A stretch of DNA of 64,000 nucleotides, from NCBI GenBank assembly GCA_964247055.1, contig OZ176054.1:11470001-11534000 (forward strand). Reading direction: 5' to 3'. Below are positions 11,302-24,740 of the stretch, one piece after another. Under the pieces are notes generated by a model. That model did not search any database, was not told the origin of the DNA, and was given only the letters and a program-made list of their open reading frames with translations. This DNA comes from Paragordius varius (Eukaryota > Nematomorpha). A program made the translations under genes and the position numbers. Position 1 is the first letter of the stretch, and each line of letters begins with the position of its first letter.

Positions 11302-13976
11302 ATGTTCGGGTAAGTATTAATTACGTCCTTATGCTTACATCCGTTGCTTAAATCTTTATGACGTCTTTATGCTTATATTTTTGAATAAAAATCATTTCAT
11401 CATAAGTCTGCTCCAAGTAGACTTACTAAAATTTCAAAGTGGCATAACTTTAAAAATATTGCGAATTTTTGATTGGAGGATAGAGAGTTAAATATATTTA
11501 ACAAATAATATATGGGTTTGAGTAATGTTGCTTCAATCTTTGGCATTAAAAGGGAACACTACACAACCCCTGTTAAAAAATAGATAAATCCTAAAACATG
11601 CATGCAAAATCAAAAGATTTTTGAAGAAATTGGTAGGCGTTTTATCCAACTATATTTTTTAAATTTTTTTGAATTATCAAAATTGAAATAGTTGCATACT
11701 TCGTGAAATAAAAAATCTACCAAGTTTTTAATTTTTTGAATTATTTAAATTGGAGTACAGAAAATCTGTAATGATACAAATAATTTATAGGTTTTAGAAA
11801 TCGCATCGATCTCATACACATCTTAGTTAACTAAACCGCTTCAAAAATAATCTGGAATACACTTGTAAAATCCAAAGTTTTTTAGAGGGTGTGCAAATGA
11901 TTTAACTATATTTTTTAGATTTTAATGTCATGGCGATTGAAATATCTGCGCACTTTTGTATTTTGAGGATGAAGCATTGAAGAATCTATCCATTTTATTG
12001 GATATTATAAAATATTTATTATTAGATGTATAAAAATAATATTTATTGAGAATTATTTGGAATTTAATATATCGTTTTTTAGATCTTGCAGCGTCAAAAA
12101 ATTATTTCAATCCACAGTACATAAATCTAAGGCTCTAAAAATATCCTATATCAAGTATATTCTGAGCGAATAGCATATTAGGATCATGATGCTTTTGGTT
12201 TTAAGTCTATCGAATATTTTGTTGATTGTTCCAATTAGATAAATTTATAAATTTTTTTGGTAATGCCTCTCTTTAAAAATATCATTATATTATGAAATTA
12301 ACTATATAAACCAAACAATTTATAATTTTAAGCGTAGGCTTGGGCACCAATAATAAATGGAGATTACAAGTACGTCAATAACGGTAAAAGGATAATTTAT
12401 TGTATATATGTTCGTTGGTATATAATGATCTATATATATATATATATATATATATCCAATATAATTAGGTCTAATGTATCCACATATATCAAAGTGAGAT
12501 GTTTTTTATACAATTAATTTAAGGTATAATAATAAAAATCACACGTGGTGGTGAGGTTATAATAATATAATAAAACTACAAACATAATTTACGAGGTTAA
12601 TATAATAATATATAACAGATGTTGTTCGTGCGGTTAAATGGTATAATAAATGATTTATTCAAATTAGCCTGTCAGTTACCATTATAACACATACTAGAAT
12701 TTGACAATTTAACAGATTTTTTTTCTTAAATTTTGGCAATTTATATGGTATTTTATGCTGCTTTAATATATAAAAAAACACCTTTTATATATAATTTGAT
12801 GATGCTTAACATTTCTATCACCTCAAAATTTTGATTAGCTTTTGCTTACAATTCATGGAATTATTTAGGGGTCTAAAAATTTATGATTTTTGGAGTCTAC
12901 GCTTAAAATTTTTTACTTCATTTTGGTTTTTAAATATAGTTCATTAATGATATTTTTATAAGGAAGGCATTTATCTCTCACCAAAATAAATTTATATATT
13001 TGCCTAACTTGCAACTTTTCGATAAGGAACAATTACCACAAAATTAAATATAACTCTGAATTATTCGTTAGACTTAAAACCAAAATCGCCATGATATTCC
13101 TAATATGCAATATATTTGATATATTAGGATATTTTTAGAGCCTCCGATTTTGTGTACTGTGGATTGAAATAATTTTTTGACGCTACAAGATCTAAAAAAC
13201 GATATATTAAATTCCAGATATCATATATTTATTCTCAATAAATATTATTTTTATACATCTGATAATAAATATTTTATCCAATAAAATGGGGAGATTCTTC
13301 AATGCTTCATCCTTATGCCTAAAGTGCGCAGATATTTCAAGCGCCATGACATCAAAATCTAAAAAATATATTAAATCATTTGCAAACTTTCTAAAAACTT
13401 TGGATTTTACATGTGTGTTCCGGATATATTTTTTGAAGCGGTTTAGTTAACTAAGATGTGTATGACGGGGCGATTTCTAAAACTTATAAATTATTTTTAA
13501 TATACAGAGATTTTCTGTCCTCCCATTTAAAAAATTCAAAAACTGGGTAGATTTTTTTATTTCACGAAGTATGCAAATTCAATTTTGATAACTCAAAAAA
13601 ATCTAAAAAAATATAGTTGGATATAATGCGTACCTATTTCTTCAAAAAACTTTTGATTTTTCATGCATGTTTTAGGATTTATTATTTTTTAACATGGGTT
13701 GTGTAAACCCCTTTTAATGCCAAAGATTGAAGCAACATTACTCAAACCTATATATTATTGGTTAAATATACTTTACTCTCTATCCTCCAATCAAAAATTC
13801 GTAATATTTTTAAAGTTATGCCACTTTGAAATTTTAATAAGTCTACTAGGAGCAGACTTATTATGAATGTATGATTTTTATTCAAAAATGTAAGCAAAAG
13901 GACGTAATCATAAGGATTTAAGCATAAGGATGTAAGCATTTTATGCATAAGGACTAAGTAATACTTACCCGAACAT
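11302..13976. mobile_element. 2.7-kb element with ~0.9-kb terminal inverted arms
   Basis: The left arm (11302 to about 12235) reappears inverted at about 13075-13976, from ATGTTCGGGTAAGTATTA at the outer ends inward to the stretch with TTATTTCAATCCACAGTAC. The interior of roughly 840 bp contains TA-rich microsatellite (12430-12455) and no gene that I recognise. The flanks (gttaatatttta before; gtcaatatatatggacc after) are joined directly in the paralogous unit at about 28940-28960, so this is an insertion. About 10 bp on the left (agaaattaccc) have no counterpart on the right, and no clear target duplication is seen. The long arms with no transposase point to a non-autonomous foldback-type element. 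Confidence 0.75.
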
Positions 13977-14262
13977 CGGTCAATATATATGGACCAAAAT
14001 ATCATTTTTGTGTATATTTCACTGATTTCTTTTTAAATTGGGAGTATCCAGCACTTATGCCTACCCGTGTCGCATTACAAAATATATCTTTTCAATAAAT
14101 TTAACACATATCAAACACAGCACAAAAATGAAATTATAGCACCGATATATGGACTAATTATTTAATTTTTGTTATTTTACTGGAACATTTTAACATATTG
14201 AATTTCATATTAAATTCGGTGAGATCCTAAAATTATGTAAATATATTCACGGTTTTCGCATA

Positions 14263-15690
14263 TATAAAAATAACAAGAACGTCATGACCTAGGTCTAAAT
14301 CTGATTTATTTTTTAGAGAGAAGTAATTTGAGAATAAATAATGTCCAAAAAAATACCCTGTTGAAATATTATTCTGATAGATAAATATATCATGATTATT
14401 ATGCTAGTCTTGGATTTTACAAAGGGAAGTGCTCCATATCAGAAAATAAAAAAATTTACGCTTATTTATTTCTTTTGGTGCCATAACTATATATCACAAA
14501 CCTTTATCTTGCCTGAAAAAAAATTCAACAATATGTGTGCAAATCTTGGCACTTATGTGGAGTGGTTACCACAAAAATGTTTAAAACTTTCTTTCACTCA
14601 TAACCAAAGGCACCATGATGATTCTGACATATTTTTTTTGAGAATATATATATGAATTTTAAATAAATGCTAAATTTTAATATTAACAAAGAGTAGTTAA
14701 AAAAAAGCTGTTTTTTTCAAAATTATTTTCATCAAAACGTTGTAGCTTACTTCATACAATTTAAGCCTAATGAGACGGTATATAAATGCTTAAAGATGCT
14801 AGAATATAATCAGCTTATTTAGAATATATTCGTTTGTGTTTAAATTTATGTTAAACATAGAGTTTTTTTACAAAAATTACTCAAAATTTTAAAAGCAAAA
14901 ATTTTTTTAATTAAATAAAGGATAGAAATGTTCAGCATCCTAAAATGTTTAATGTATTTTCATTTTCATCCCTAAGAATAGGAATCCGTTAGAAACCGGA
15001 GCTAAACAACCGACTGACTACAATAATGTTTTTTTAAACCCGCCATAAATTTCCCATCTTCTAATTTCCCTTTCTTGACAATATTATTAACTATATATCA
15101 TTTTCAATCGAACACATAAACATACACCATAAACAAATTGAAGTAGTGTTATTCATATTTAAGCGCAACTATGAAAAGGGTTAATTAAGAGTAAATAAAC
15201 ATTTTTTAAGAGAATGAAAGGTTAAAAATGCCGTTGTGTTTGGTACATTTATGCCTTTTTGCCAAGGTGTCAATACAACATTTCTATCCATTTCTATTAA
15301 AAGAACCGTAATTCAACGCCCCTTAATATAACGCTTGTGAAATCACACCACTAGCTCTTTTTTTCCAACACCAGGTTATTGAAGGATCTGTTGAAAGACA
15401 CATAATTGAGTAAATTTATTATAATTTTTTGGTTAAACGGGGTCTGTGTAATGGAAACATGAATGGAAAAAAATGGATTGTAATTGATGATTGCTTAAAC
15501 TTTATCATAGGTATAGTGATACGTGGACGCATTTAAAGTTTTTGAAGTTTTGGCTCCTTGGGGAAAAACGGAGGGAATAAAAAATCCTGGATCGGAAGAA
15601 TATTTTTTCGAATTTATCACCACTTTGTACACTACTATTATAATAATCTAAATAGCTATGATAATGCCAGTTGTATAATTTTTGTATTGA
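14263..15690. other. AT-rich stretch without recognisable feature
   Basis: This follows the last piece of duplicated unit 1 (13977-14262). An 87-codon plus ORF at 14392-14655 matches no family I know and has no splice-linked neighbours. No RNA gene or repeat was recognised. Confidence 0.4.
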
Positions 15691-16205
15691 TTATTGTACT
15701 AGTTTTGATTATATACTTTATAATTACCACTCATGTAAGATTCCAAAATAAAAGAGTATAAATTTTTTTGTACATTCAAACATGAAAAAAAATAAAAATA
15801 TAAAAAACAATTTTTTTTGATATTGAAATATAAGTTTTTTACTGAATAAAATATAAATATTTAGAATTTATTAGTGAATTCTAGTAAATATTAAAAAATA
15901 TTTAATATAGTTTCATAAAAGTTTTTATCTTTTAAGTATCAGAAGAAAATGCCATCTTTTTAGCTGAAATTATAAAAACTCTATAACAGTTTTAGGCTAT
16001 TTATTTATTGAAAATATATCTTAAAGTGATAATAAACCATAATATCTCAAATTATATCATTATTTTTTGTATTATCCTTAATTATCCCTATTTTTCACTT
16101 TTTGCCCAATTTCGATTTTTCAATATTTCATAATCTAGGTTGTCAACAAATAATATTGTGTAAATTGAATTCGCTGGTCACAAACCACATGAAAAAATTT
16201 TTTTG
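15690..16205 (+). repeat. Single-arm copy of the foldback element
   Basis: It aligns in plus orientation with the right half of the 2637-3632 element. Shared segments are the 'atgcaagattccaaa'-like part, the 'aaaaaacaat..tttttgatat' part, the 'gataataaaccataat' part, and the terminal part with 'cgctggtcacaaaccacatg'. The left arm is absent. It abuts the Gypsy fossil. Confidence 0.65.
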
Positions 16206-16249
16206 TTAAAAATTAACCCTCTTTCCACACAAACAGTTTTTTACTTAAC

Positions 16250-18350
16250 TTCCGATTGTTTCCGAATGGATGGAATTGCGGCTTATAATCTCAGACCTCA
16301 CATTTCTGGCCATATATATAATAATATAATTTTTCTAACCCAAATAGCAAAGCCTTCCAACAGAATAATTTTTCTCTGCATTCTGGCTTTTTCTTGACAT
16401 GAATGCAATTGGTATCATTATCTTATTCTCCATTTGCAAAAGGACAGCTCTAAAGCCTTTTGTAGACGCATCCACTTGTATTAATGTTTTATTATTTATG
16501 TTATAAATGGCAAGTAGAGATTCTCTTGATATTAGTTTTTTGCTTGCTTACATTTTGATGTTCTTGCGACATCTCCATTCCTTTTTGGATCCTGTTAGTG
16601 CATGTAGATTACTAACTTCCCTTTCTGGATCCTGTTAGTGCATGTAGATTACTAACTTCCCTTTCTGGATCCTGTTAGTGCATGTAGATTACTAACTTTG
16701 ACATGTAAGCCAGGAATAAAACGTTTATAAAAATTAAGCAATCCCAAAATCGATCTTAAATCAGTTTTATTGGTAGGTGTCGCACATTTCTTAATGGCGT
16801 CAATTTTATCTTGTACACGACGAATTTCTTGTTTTAATAGCTCAAAACTTAGGAATTTAATATTGTTTTGAGTTAGGGTATCGTTAAGATTTTTATCATA
16901 TTCATCTTTCGTTTTACCAACAATCAATACATCGTCGAGGTAAGCCATTGTGCCCCTGCAATCTTTGAATACCTCATTCATTATTCTCTAGAAAAGCATG
17001 GGGGAAACCTTCAATCCAATTTGTAGACGATTAAATTGGAAATATCCCATCAAAATAGTAATAACCAAATATTTTTTGCTCTCCTCATCCACCGGAATTT
17101 GAAGGTAAGCGTCCAAATGGACAAGAACCATGTCGATCCCGCACATTTAGACGCGATCGTGTCAAATGTCGGGATAATCTGAGATATGTTCTCCATCAAA
17201 GAATTGATTGTTACCCGGAAAACAGCGTACACCCTGATTTCCCATTAGTTTTTACGACGTTAACCGTAGGAGTCGCCCATTCCACATGGTCTTGTGTAGG
17301 ATCAACAGGACTCACTATCAGGTCCATCAGTCTCTGCATTTCTATTTCTACTTTACTCTGTGGTGCCAATGAAATTCGCCGTGCAGTGCGGACTTTTGGT
17401 TTTGCATCTGATCGAAACCTACAATTTAACAGGATCACTGTTGTAACAACCCAAATCCCCGTTAAAGAGTTTTGGGAATCGCTTAAATACATCATCATGA
17501 TCATTATTATTATTATATATTATTTGATTAGCTTTCACGTTATCCGGTAAGGTCATGCCACAACCAATGATCCAAGGCAGCCCAAATATCAGAGATATCT
17601 CTTCTTCCGTCACAAAACATTCTAATTTCTTAGTAATCCTTCCCATTGTTACATTAACAACTGTTTTTCCCAAGAGTTTTATTGGGTTGTTTCCGCAGAA
17701 AGTTAATATGGGAGCACGTTTTAGTAACGGAGCTCCCACCGTCTTCCATACATTTTTATTAATCAGAGAAGCAACAGCTCTAATATCAAAAACCATACTG
17801 ACAGCTTGGCCATTAATCGTAGCGAATATCGTTTTTTATGGCTTGCCTGAAAATGATTTTTTTTACAATTGTGGCATTTCCGAACGCGGGACATTGTTTA
17901 GTTATATGCGATTTACCACATTTGCCACATCCCCGCTTTCATTTATTATTTTAGCCATCATTTTTTTATACTCCTGATTATTACTATTATTATTATTATT
18001 ATTATTACAATTATTATTATTATTATTCGACCGATTAAATTTTGGGATACTGCTTGGCGACACATGGGAGGCAATATCGGCCCTTGCAAGTTCCTGAGCC
18101 AAGACCATGTCGACAATGGTGGTTAATGACACCGCCTTCCCATCATACTTCGCATCAGGGAATCGTTAATAAAGATCCACCTCCAATGATTGCAAGTTTA
18201 ATTCAGCCACAAAACTGTCTCTAATTATCTCCTCCATGTTTGGAATTCAGCCTTTTCCGCCACACTCTTGTTTGCAAAAATTTCGTAAATGTTTCTCCAT
18301 CATTTCTCCGCAAACTCAAACCTTGCAGCGAAGACAGACTTGGCGGGTGA
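16250..18350 (-). mobile_element. Ty3/Gypsy LTR retrotransposon fossil (partial)
   Basis: Minus-strand remnants appear in the order expected of a Ty3/Gypsy element. There is a gag end with an Asn-rich tract (encoded by ATT repeats near 17985-18030) and a CCHC-like zinc knuckle near 17900. An aspartic-protease-like region is at about 17500-17800. Reverse transcriptase pieces include the YLDD box (about 16935) and LRSILGLLNFYKRFIPGL (about 16750). An RNase H start (VDASTKGF…) is near 16480. It is broken by several disruptions. No LTRs were found, so its age cannot be judged from LTR divergence. The right edge coincides with the start of duplicated unit 2. Confidence 0.85.
16581..16699. repeat. 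40-bp tandem repeat, three copies
   Basis: Nearly identical 40-bp units begin at 16581, 16621 and 16661 (ctttctggatcctgttagtg, then the rest), the third fading at 16699. They lie within the reverse-transcriptase part of the Gypsy fossil, so the array is a local duplication inside it. Confidence 0.9.
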
Positions 18351-20762
18351 GAAAATAATATTCGGTGGGAGATATAATTGGAAAAATATTAGTAGATATC
18401 CAAAAAAAATATTAAGATAAAATGATAACAAGCTGCGTAGTCTGAAAACTTACATGGTGATGAGAAATAAATTTTGAATCTATCCTTCGATAGATAAACA
18501 GGATAATGAATATATATAATGTATGCGATTGAAATATTAGAAAAAAAAGATAATTTATTTTTTTCTGCCATTAGCCAAAACCAAATATCACATTTTTATT
18601 GAATATTTGGTCAAATAAAATGCACAACTAATAAAAACGTAAAAAAATTTTATTTGATTTAATATAGCATAAGGATAATTATGAACATAAAATATATCGG
18701 CAAAGTTTCACCTTTTTTTGAAGGCCCTAGAAATATTTACAAGAATATAAGCTAATTTTAGGATTAATAATCATAAAATTTGCCAATAAATAAAAGATTT
18801 TAATTTATATTAAAACATCATATATTTACAAGCGTAGTTTGCATTTCTGGCGTCAGGTGCATTATAGTGTCAACCCATCCCCCTCCATGCAACCGCTTAT
18901 AAACATGTTCAAATGTTAAGCCTATTCATAAGTGGCCAATTTTTTATGCATTATTTAAAATAATAACTTGCAAATACAATTTTTGTAATAAAATTTGAAA
19001 TTTTTCTCTAACTATAGGACCCAGTGCATTAAACCCGCTTCCAACCTCCCTCTTGGCTACGCTGCATATATTAAATCTAAATATAACTACAATATATCGC
19101 TTTTAACAAAAATTTTAGCTCTATATAAAAAATTTTTCGATATTTTGCACCAAAGCGGAATTTTTACAAAAAAAATCCAATATATATTTCCATACAATTC
19201 AATGCTTAAAAAAGTCTATCGACTCAGATTGTTAATTGGGGGAATTGTTATGTTTTAAAGACTGTAAAGCCAAGATGTCTCCAAAAATATATAATTAAGA
19301 TTTTGGGGCAAAAAATTCCTTAATCTTTTTTATATAAGGCGTATTTTTGAAGGGGCCACATTGGGTGATATATATATAAACATATATATCTAGAGTTTTA
19401 TATATATTGGCTTTAATAAAAATTAAATCTTTTACCATATATTAATAAGGTTTTTTACATATTTGACGACAAAGTCCGATTTTTTAACTAATATTCTGGG
19501 CGTAAAAATGTATAATCTTTGTTGATTATATTTTGCGTTTGGATTTATCCTTATGCTATTTTGACACCTTCTTTGTATATTTAATTTTATTCTAATATGC
19601 TAAAAAAATGCGAATTTTTAATTGACTAATCTTTTCTAGTTAAAGCATATATCATTTCAATGTTCAATATCATGAAGATTTTATATGATGTATAATTCAT
19701 TAACTTTAATTATAAATCCTCTTTGCCGCACAATGTTATTCTCAAATTTAGCCAACACATTATATTTTTAATAAAATGTTTTTATCTTTATAACAATAAT
19801 TCGACATTACATTTTGTAGGATCCATAAAAAAAGGTTCTTTGGTTTCTACCTATACCTTGCTTCTTATAGGGAAAATTTTAGTGTTTTTTTCGAATAAAA
19901 CGCCTTTTACGAATGCAATTCAAATAGTGTTTTATTTTAATACATTTTCACTTTTTCCTAGATATTTTGGTAGCTTTACAGTTTATTTTGTAAATAAGCG
20001 ACAGTTTTGAAAATGATTTTATTAAAATTTAATTATCAACATTGTTCTCATGCATTAAATAAAAAAGCTTATATTTTTTACAGTTTTGTAACGTCTAAAA
20101 TCTAAAAGCACAGCTCCAAAACATGATTGAAACGAACAGCTGATATTAAAACAAAATATTGCTCGTAAAATATAGTAGAAAGTCTTTTAAAATTATTTTG
20201 CATCTTCTAACCATATACATTTATTTGCCGGTAGCATTATCGATTTAAAATAATATGAAAAAAATGACGGAAAAAAATGAAGGTTTTTAATACAAATTCA
20301 CCCTTTTTAAAAAAATTTTTTGTATAATCCGCCTATAAGGTGAAAAGCATCTTCAAACTCGGCTTTACACCTTAAATATTTTAAGATATTTAAATTTTAA
20401 ATCCCTCCGGGATATAAAACTGCCCCAAAAGGAAATGGTGTGTTTATTATGTTTTCGACTATTTAATCGAAACATTGTCATATTTATGGAAATAAAATAT
20501 ATGGATTATAATATCTTTTATTAAATAATAGGATAGTAAGCTTCTCAATAATCCTATTATTCTTTTCATTTTTTACTTGATTAATATAAAGAAAGGGCCA
20601 GGTTATTTTGTTTATTATATTTTATGAAAGATTGTACAGGTTATTTTACAATTCAATAAAGAAAAGTGATAACACCTTTAGAAAACCCCTTCATAAATAA
20701 TTATTGGAAAACTTATATATTTATCAGCTTTTCTGGAAATAGGATTATCTTATATTTACACA

Positions 20763-21839
20763 ATGAAAATAATATATGACTATTCAATAGATAACCTTAT
20801 CAAACAAACGTATGGTCAAATCAGCATCGATATTATGCGGATTTTTTTTACTTTAACAATGTTGCTGTATTTTTGTTACTCTATTTGGAGAAAAAAAGTC
20901 CAAATGAATATGACCCGATGTGGTTTATGTACTCTAATACTATGTTACCGAATGACATTAGATTCCATCAATGTCCTATTAAATGTGGTTTTAATTGTTC
21001 CCAAAGAAAGAAATTTTTCTGTCATTTGCAAACTTTTAGCAATTAAAAATGATATGTCTATATTCAGTTTTATTCTTTCACATTATTTTATCATAAGCGT
21101 CCTAAATCAAAGTGAACGTGGCCTATTTAAAATAAATAGTAGGAAAAGGACTTTAAAGTGTTTTCCTACGTGGTAAATGTTTTTTACATGATAACATCCA
21201 TCATATATTTAATATGGGTAATTTGCATTCAAACAAATTTGTGGTTGTGAATCAGAATGAAACTCTAAATATATCTTCACCCAAATATCCTTACTGCATT
21301 ACCAATAGTAGTTTTCGAAACGATTCCGTTTCAAAACAGGAGACAATTGATTGGTATTTGTTTTCAATTGTCTGCCTAATTACATTTATGATCTTGCTTC
21401 AATCTCTCTACACCTTTGATCGGAGATATAGACAATTGAGCAATCTGCGTAAGAATGCGCTATTTAAACAACTTATGGAACAAAAAATATTTTATAACCT
21501 TAACACAGTCCTAATATCGGCTATGATATCCATTGATTTACCCCCAAAACCAAATGTAACTAGAACGGCCGTCCGACTTAAAAAATATCTCGTAGCTAAA
21601 CGGATAAATCGCAAAATATTAGTGGTTTTAAGTTTATACACAGGGACGTTTTATTTAACTTTATTATAACAGTTATCAGGAAACGTTTGTCTATCTCTCT
21701 TTACATTTTGGATGCAAAAATGTTTGAAATTTTTACGATGACATATATGGAGCTCAGGCTACAAGCCTATAATAACATTATGAAAATTATTTATTCTAAC
21801 CAAAGAAATGCTGGTTCAATAGGTGTGGAATGCGTTTAA
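20763..21839 (+). pseudogene. Seven-transmembrane receptor-like pseudogene, copy 2 (best preserved)
   Basis: This is the longest uninterrupted reading of the three copies: 137 codons from MKIIYDYSID through TM3 (…SVLNQSERGLFKI), then a 151-codon piece covering the glycosylated loop, TM5 (WYLFSIVCLITFMILL), the basic intracellular loop and TM6. The C-terminal TM7 (ISLYILDAKMFEIF) and tail (MELRLQAYNNIMKI…GVECV) follow in another frame. Frame changes lie near 21160 (a four-T run where copy 1 has five), near 21225 (13 bp fewer than copy 1) and near 21655. Splicing does not explain them, because no GT-AG pair is shared at these points across copies. Intact length would be about 350 residues, normal for a small 7TM receptor. 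Function and ligand are unknown. Confidence 0.65.
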
Positions 21840-22469
21840 ATAATAAATAAAACATACATTATACTGTGTAAGTTCAAATACATTATTCTTATTTTGATAC
21901 TTTTATTCTAGCTAATTAGAAAAAAAGGGGTTACGATGAATATAAAAAATAGATTTAAAGAAATCAATTTATTTTTTAGAATTCTTTTGTTGTAAAATCA
22001 TTATAATAAAAAAACATAAATTTCAATATTAATATTTTAATAAAATATATATGAACCAAAATATTAATTCTGTGTAAAAATTCACTGATTCCTAATAAAT
22101 TGGGGGTGTCTAACACTTAAGGCCTTTCGGGTTGCATTATAAAATATAACAAATGCATCATTAAATATTTTAGCATATATCAAAAAAAAAATGTAAATGA
22201 AATTACCCGATATAACTACTAATTATATAATTTTTATTTCGATGGAATATTTAAAAAAACATATTTAGATTCGTTTATTAAATTAAGAAGGTAAGCTTAT
22301 CCTAAAAATTTTTTGACATTCACGGTTTTCGCATATAAAATTTGAACGAAGGATTTAAAAGGACTCATATCAATATATAAGGTTACAAGATTAACTTCCC
22401 CATTGCCAAACAATTAATGGTGTTATGAATAAAATTCCGAAATATTATTATTGGAAAATAATATTTATA

Positions 22470-24740
22470 ATCTATATATTTATAAAAATGGAAAATGCTG
22501 GCTTTGTGATCTGTTTCCGGAAAACGGGTAAACCCATTCAAATCCAAATATCGAAAAAATATAATCAATAATGAATGCCCCGACAATAGCTTCGCCCTTT
22601 TTTGAATGAGGCCCCCAGTTCGGGCCCACCTCGTGTAAAAAATGGGTTTTTTTTGAAAACAGAAATCCACAAAAATCGTGTCTTTGAGACAATTTTCCGG
22701 AGAACGTGTTGGACCATTCAATTTCAAATTTGATTTTTGTTTAGTTATTTTCGATTGCGCCGAACATAGTCGGCTCGCTTTTTTAATCTAGGCCCTCTTT
22801 TTACCCGCTCCCCCCATAAAATGCCATTTTTTTCAAAAAACCAAGTCCACAAAAATAATTTTTTGAATTATTCGCCTAAGGTATGCGACCGTAAAAATTC
22901 AATGAGGATTCCAGGTATTCCCTGTTAAAAGGCAAAAATTTTAATCGTTGGTTTCTTTTACATTGGCTGCTGGGTAAGAAGATATCCGCTAAAAACTGCC
23001 CCGTCATATTGAAATAGCTTTGTTTAGAAGTTGATTTTCAGATAACCTAGCAGGCCATATAAGTTTAATAGCTGCTTAAAATAATACCAGTAACAAAGAA
23101 ATAGGTTCTGGGGTTATTTAAAATTAGCCCATAATTATACCCTTCACGCCCTAAAAAATGCGCCACCATAGAATGATTTTTAAGGTAATTTGTCCGAAAA
23201 CTAATGAGAGCGTATGGAATCATACAGGATTTCAGGTATTCTCCGTAACAAGGGAAAAATTTTAATTAAGCTCTTTTTTGTATCAGCCTCTGATAGGGAA
23301 ACTGCGCCACCATATCGAAACTGCGTTGTTTAAGAGTTAATTTTCACGAAACTTATCAGGCCAAATAAGTTTAATAAGGGCCTGAAATTTTACCCATAAA
23401 TAGGCAAAAATTTGTTCGTAGAGTTTTTTTTAATTAGCCGTTAATTAGACCCTTAACGCCCTAAAGCGCTATAATTGAATTTTAGTTTTAAAGCCATTTT
23501 CCAAAAACTATCAATAACATACGGAATGGACGATGGTTCCAGGTATTCACCTATAAAGGCAAATTTTATATTGAACGTATTATTGGCCTCAGGGTAGGGT
23601 GCTATCCGCCTACTTCGCCACCATATACAGCGTCATTTTGGAGGCAAATTTTAGAAAACTTATCAGATATTAGTTCAATAAGCGCTTGAAATATTACCCG
23701 TATAAAGGTAAAATTTAAATTGGGTGGTTTTATTAAATTACCCCATAACTAGACCTTTCCCCTAAATGATGCGCCACTTAGAATGACTTTTTTGAGTATT
23801 TGAAAATCCCACGAGAGCATATGGAATTAATCATGATTCCAGGTATTCGAATTAAGGCAAAAAATTTAATCGAGCGTTTTTTGTTTCGCCCTTGGGTAGG
23901 GGGCTACCCGCCTAAAACTGCGTCACCATATCGATACAGCCTGCCTTTGGAGCCGAATTTCAGAAAACCTATGAGACAAATAGGAACTTATGGATTTATT
24001 TCCCATATAAAGTCAAAAATTTTGCCTCATGCTTTTATATACCCACCTCTGGGTAAGGAGCTAGCCGTCAAAAACTGCGCCACTATATAGAAATTGCGTT
24101 GTTCTGGAGCTATACGAAGCCATATGAGCTCATTAAAACCTCGAAATATTATCAGTAACTATGTAAAAATAGTCAGGCGTTTTTTAGCCGTTAATTTGGG
24201 CCTTTATGCCCTAAAAATACGCCATAATGTAATGATTATTTAGTATTGAGGTATTATTCCAATAAACGATAGTATCAAATATGATTCCAAATATTTGTCT
24301 TATAAAAGCCATATGGGTCTATGGGTAGGGGCCTACTGGTTCAAAACTGAGACGCCATACAAAAATGGCCTGGGTTTGTAGAATTTCAAAGCAGCCATAC
24401 GAGTTCACTTTAACATATTTCGGGGAATTCGTATAATATCATTCTTTTTTTAAAAAGGGACCGCAAATGATTTACTTTTATTATGTCCCTTGATCCCAGC
24501 TGTGTGAACTCAGCTTCGAATAAAACTTTTAACGGTGATTTCGTAAAATTTTTTAAAATAAATCCAATGATAGTTGAATAACAACTTTATTAAGGGACAT
24601 ATAAATATGGTCATTTTCAAGTAAACAATTTTTGACCCTATACAAAAACGAAAAGAAAAATTAAGACATTTTTATTAAATATGTTTTTTATTATATTTTA
24701 TCTTCATTATCTCTATTTATTGCATAAGAATAATTATCGG
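22470..24740. repeat. Degenerate ~150-bp satellite block, copy A2
   Basis: This is the counterpart of 3715-5945, colinear from 'gaaaatgctggctttgtga' to 'tcggtgacagatataattgg'. It has the same alternating boxes, for example 'ctgggtaagaagatatccg' near 22970 and 'gtagggggctacccgcc' near 23895. An ORF on the minus strand at 22383-22727 only reads through the satellite and is not taken as a gene. Confidence 0.8.

Larger units (their letters stand above)
18360..24740 (+). repeat. Duplicated unit 2 (non-coding lead, receptor pseudogene, satellite block)
   Basis: The unit runs from 'ggtgggagatataattggaa' through about 2.4 kb of AT-rich non-coding sequence, the receptor copy at 20763, a ~0.6-kb tail and the satellite block. 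The lead recurs at about 24738-27350 ('ggtgacagatataattggaa'), where unit 3 begins, so the units are tandem and direct. Parts of the lead (for example 'agctgcgtagtctgaaaact') also occur at about 6030 in unit 1. Confidence 0.75.

Noticed and set aside
14392-14655. 87-codon ORF
   Set aside because: No recognisable family, no splice partners, composition like surrounding non-coding DNA.
20763-21839. Micro-introns explaining the frame changes in the receptor copies
   Set aside because: Tempting given 23-29-nt introns elsewhere, but no GT-AG pair is conserved across the three copies at the breaks, and the copies differ by small deletions there.
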